The position numbers and the translations under genes were made by a program. A stretch of DNA of 7,985 nucleotides from Anaerolineaceae bacterium (GTDB taxonomy: Bacteria > Chloroflexota > Anaerolineae > Anaerolineales > Anaerolineaceae). Below, one piece after another: positions 6,082 to 7,985 of the stretch (the first letter of the stretch is position 1; each line of letters begins with the position of its first letter). The DNA lies in the NCBI GenBank assembly GCA_003158355.1, contig PMIV01000282.1:1-7985 (forward strand). The letters run 5' to 3'. The notes beneath the pieces were generated by a model. The model did no database searches, was not told the DNA's origin, and saw only the letters and a list, made by a program, of their open reading frames with translations.

Positions 6082-6774
6082 CTAAAGTGCCAACACGATT
6101 CTTTCTTTTTTCAGGAACTTTAAACCGATATACGATAACAAAAAAACACATAATAAACCCAAAACATAACCAACCAAAACGGTGAGACCTATACTGGAAG
6201 AAAAATGAGCACCTGTACGAAAAACGAGAAGATAAATAACAAAGACTGCTATCAAGCTACCCATAGAATGATTCAAATACATTAATTGCAATGTGTTTAA
6301 ACAGATTATCCCAAATAACAGAACTGGAGAGATGAAAAAGAGTATCCACCCAACAGATGAAGGAAAAACAAGAGCTGTTAATCCCAATGGCAAATTTGCC
6401 TGACAAAAAACAATTATTGTACATAGTAAAGAAGGGATGTAACTGAGAATAAAAATTGCCAGGGATTTCCCCAATAAGATTGAAGCTAAAGATAAAGGTG
6501 TTGCTAAAATCGTCTCCATACATCTTTGCCGCATATAATCCTGGACTTGTATAGTTGACAAAGCCCAACTGCATGCTATTTCTGTTGACAGGAAAAAGAA
6601 AGCCAGGTAGGTATCCATTCTGATTTGAGGATCAGGGATAAGGTTTGTGTACGCCATTGATAAATACGTGCCGAGATAAAATGATCCGAGAAAAAGAACA
6701 AGGAATGAAAACTTATAATTAGTAATCACCAGCAATTCTCTTTTTGCTACTGCGACAATATCATTGAACCTCAT
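6082..6774 (-). CDS. ABC-2 type transporter permease
   Basis: This is a 230-residue membrane protein with about six hydrophobic segments (roughly residues 20-42, 58-80, 100-125, 135-175, 176-192 and 196-220). It has a short cytoplasmic N-terminus, MRFNDIVAVAKRELLV, as in ABC-2 exporter permeases. Between the second and third segments lies QRCMETILATPLSLASILLGK, a form of the R-x-x-G/M-x-E-x-L-L-A-T-P motif of this family. The start at 6774 was chosen because AAGGAGGAGG lies 6 nt upstream; the in-frame extension to 6867 lies wholly within the ATPase gene. The start overlaps the ATPase end by 14 nt, so the two are coupled and should form one exporter in the cytoplasmic membrane. No neighbour shows the substrate; drugs, peptides or lipids are all possible. 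No clear terminator follows. Confidence 0.88.
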   Translation of the reverse strand: MRFNDIVAVAKRELLVITNYKFSFLVLFLGSFYLGTYLSMAYTNLIPDPQIRMDTYLAFFFLSTEIACSWALSTIQVQDYMRQRCMETILATPLSLASILLGKSLAIFILSYIPSLLCTIIVFCQANLPLGLTALVFPSSVGWILFFISPVLLFGIICLNTLQLMYLNHSMGSLIAVFVIYLLVFRTGAHFSSSIGLTVLVGYVLGLLCVFLLSYIGLKFLKKERIVLAL

Positions 6775-7714
6775 GATGTTCCTCCTCCTTAACAATTGAA
6801 ATATACAGATCCTCCAAGCTGTTTTTAATTTGGGTAATCTCTTTAATTGGGATGGAATTTTGAGCAAGTGTATTAAAAAGGGTTAATCGCGAAGAATCGT
6901 CAATTAACTCAATAAAAGCAGCCCCTTTTTCTATCTTAAAATGAGTGACAAAGGATAAAGTATTTAATAGATTAACTAATTTCGGGAAAGCTTCACTTTC
7001 TTCCAGCTTGACTTCAAGAGTTGTTTGATTGTTTGGCCTTAACAAATCAGCCATCGCCCCCTGGAGCATAATATTCCCATGCTTCATGATCACTATCCTG
7101 GTGCAGATCCGTTCAACCTCATCCAGGTCATGTGAGTTGATATAAATTGTAATTCCCTCCTCGCTTGACAATTTGAGGATCAGATTCCTGATATATACTG
7201 TTCCCTCTGGGTCAAGATTGGATGTTGGTTCGTCCAGGAACAAAATTCTTGGCTCGTGTATCAAAGCCCTGGCGAGCGAAAGTCGTTGTTTCATCCCTTT
7301 TGAAAAAGTTCCAACTGGTTTCTTTATGTATGCGGATAAGTCCACTTTATCGAGCATTTCAAGGATCCGGGCTCTGCGCTTTTCTTTCGCTAATCCATAA
7401 ACCTGAGCAAAGAAATCGATATTTTGGTAAGCAGTCAGTCGTTCATTTACCCCATGATCTTCTAGAACGAAACCGATTCCATTTTTGTCTTCTCTGGTCA
7501 TGCTTACTGGATTCTGCCCCAACACTTTAACTTCACCGGTATCAGGCGTGATTAAGCCTAACAAGATGCGTAATAAAGTGGTCTTCCCAGAACCATTCGG
7601 CCCCAAAATCCCAAATACTAATCCTTTTGGAACCTGAAAATTGATATCTGAAAGGACGGCATGTCCCCCCAGCACTTTTGTTACATTACTTACTTCGATG
7701 ATGTTATTTTCCAT
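6761..7714 (-). CDS. ABC transporter ATP-binding protein (CcmA-like, ABC-2 exporter type)
   Basis: This 317-residue ATPase energises the permease encoded next. In order it shows Walker A GPNGSGKTT (38-46), a Q-loop region reading GFVLEDHG in which Glu85 stands at or beside the usual glutamine, the signature FSKGMKQR (137-144), Walker B ILFLDEPTSNLDPEG (157-171) and the switch histidine in INSHDLDEVE (His195). A roughly 80-residue C-terminal extension with LEVKLEESEAF is typical of this subfamily. The FSKGM signature and Q-loop glutamate are common in it and do not imply loss of function. The ATG at 7714 has GGAG 6-7 nt upstream; a TTG at 7729 would precede this ribosome site and is rejected. 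GC content is intermediate between the lysine genes and the NACHT gene. It begins the exporter operon. Confidence 0.94.
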   Translation of the reverse strand: MENNIIEVSNVTKVLGGHAVLSDINFQVPKGLVFGILGPNGSGKTTLLRILLGLITPDTGEVKVLGQNPVSMTREDKNGIGFVLEDHGVNERLTAYQNIDFFAQVYGLAKEKRRARILEMLDKVDLSAYIKKPVGTFSKGMKQRLSLARALIHEPRILFLDEPTSNLDPEGTVYIRNLILKLSSEEGITIYINSHDLDEVERICTRIVIMKHGNIMLQGAMADLLRPNNQTTLEVKLEESEAFPKLVNLLNTLSFVTHFKIEKGAAFIELIDDSSRLTLFNTLAQNSIPIKEITQIKNSLEDLYISIVKEEEHHEVQ

Positions 7715-7963
7715 AAGATTCTCCGACAAAGAACAATCAATAGTGGTTCTGAAAGTTGATTAAGTGGCGTGAACCGACATGATTGTTAATGGAAAAGCAA
7801 ATAAACCCGAGATTCCCCGTCAAATATTATTCGCTTTCATTTTCACTTTCCCGATCAAATAGTCAGGGATTATTTGCAATCTTAATGAAGTTTCATAAAA
7901 AAGTACTGCTTTTGTAATTTATAAAAACACAAATAATATCGGGCCAAACAAAATATTTACGAA
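7715..7963. other. intergenic region upstream of the ABC exporter
   Basis: This is about 250 nt of AT-rich sequence without an ORF of meaningful length on either strand. It must hold the exporter promoter, but I find no pair of hexamers with acceptable spacing. No strong hairpin or repeat was seen apart from the edge repeat beyond it. Confidence 0.5.
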
Positions 7964-7985
7964 TTAAGCTTGCAATACCTTCTCA
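7964..7985 (-). CDS. possible C-terminal end of a gene entering from the right edge
   Basis: In one minus-strand frame the last bases read EKVLQA followed by TAA (7964-7966). The same EKVL codons occur in frame in the decayed fragment near 5930, which is the only reason to prefer this frame. Six codons are too few to identify a product. Confidence 0.22.
7972..7985. repeat. 14-bp direct repeat, right copy (cut by window edge)
   Basis: This stretch is identical to 5924-5937 and ends exactly at the window edge, so the match may be longer. It may mark a duplicated gene end on the far side of the exporter module. Confidence 0.55.

Noticed and set aside
6257..6574. Minus-strand open frame inside the permease gene
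   Set aside because: It is an out-of-frame shadow of the permease, which has the ribosome site, membrane segments and coupling to the ATPase.
7715..7963. Exporter promoter
   Set aside because: TAATAT- and TTGATC-like hexamers occur on the minus strand but not at workable spacing, so no promoter is called.

Overview
The window reads as chromosomal DNA of a bacterium that makes lysine (or arginine) on the amino-group carrier protein LysW. That pathway, a GC-rich core, and sigma70-type promoters with an intrinsic terminator suggest Chloroflexota, perhaps Anaerolineae, or a relative of Deinococcus-Thermus. This placement is inference; there is no rRNA or other marker. All convincing genes lie on the minus strand, so the transcriptional order runs from the right end to the left.

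Left part (1-1401), GC-rich core: promoter, a roughly 160-nt leader, lysW, lysX, and the first 39 codons of lysY/argC, which runs off the left edge. LysX joins the substrate amino acid to the C-terminal glutamate of LysW, and LysY reduces the phosphorylated adduct. The leader looks like a translation-coupled attenuator. It has a 27-codon, almost leaderless peptide ORF rich in Arg and Lys codons and a strong intrinsic terminator. A segment of the peptide ORF can pair with that terminator over 23 nt.

Middle (1422-5873): a small GC-rich XRE/antitoxin-like regulator gene (1422-1715) follows a very AT-rich 1276-residue protein gene (1821-5651). That protein has an N-terminal PD-(D/E)xK (Mrr-like) nuclease domain, a central NACHT NTPase and a long C-terminal region without recognised motifs. 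This is the architecture of bacterial STAND/NACHT antiphage proteins and is the best candidate for an undescribed system here. Upstream of it lie a plausible promoter and two perfect inverted repeats (12-bp and 13-bp arms), one of which covers the -10 region.

Right part (5838-7985): a decayed, GC-rich fragment resembles the N-terminal half of the XRE gene, so antitoxin-like sequence flanks the NACHT gene on both sides. Next comes a two-gene ABC-2 exporter (ATPase then permease, 14-bp overlap) of intermediate GC. A 14-bp exact repeat appears in the decayed fragment and again at the right edge, bracketing the exporter. The layout suggests a hotspot beside a housekeeping operon into which AT-rich modules were inserted, breaking up a former antitoxin locus.
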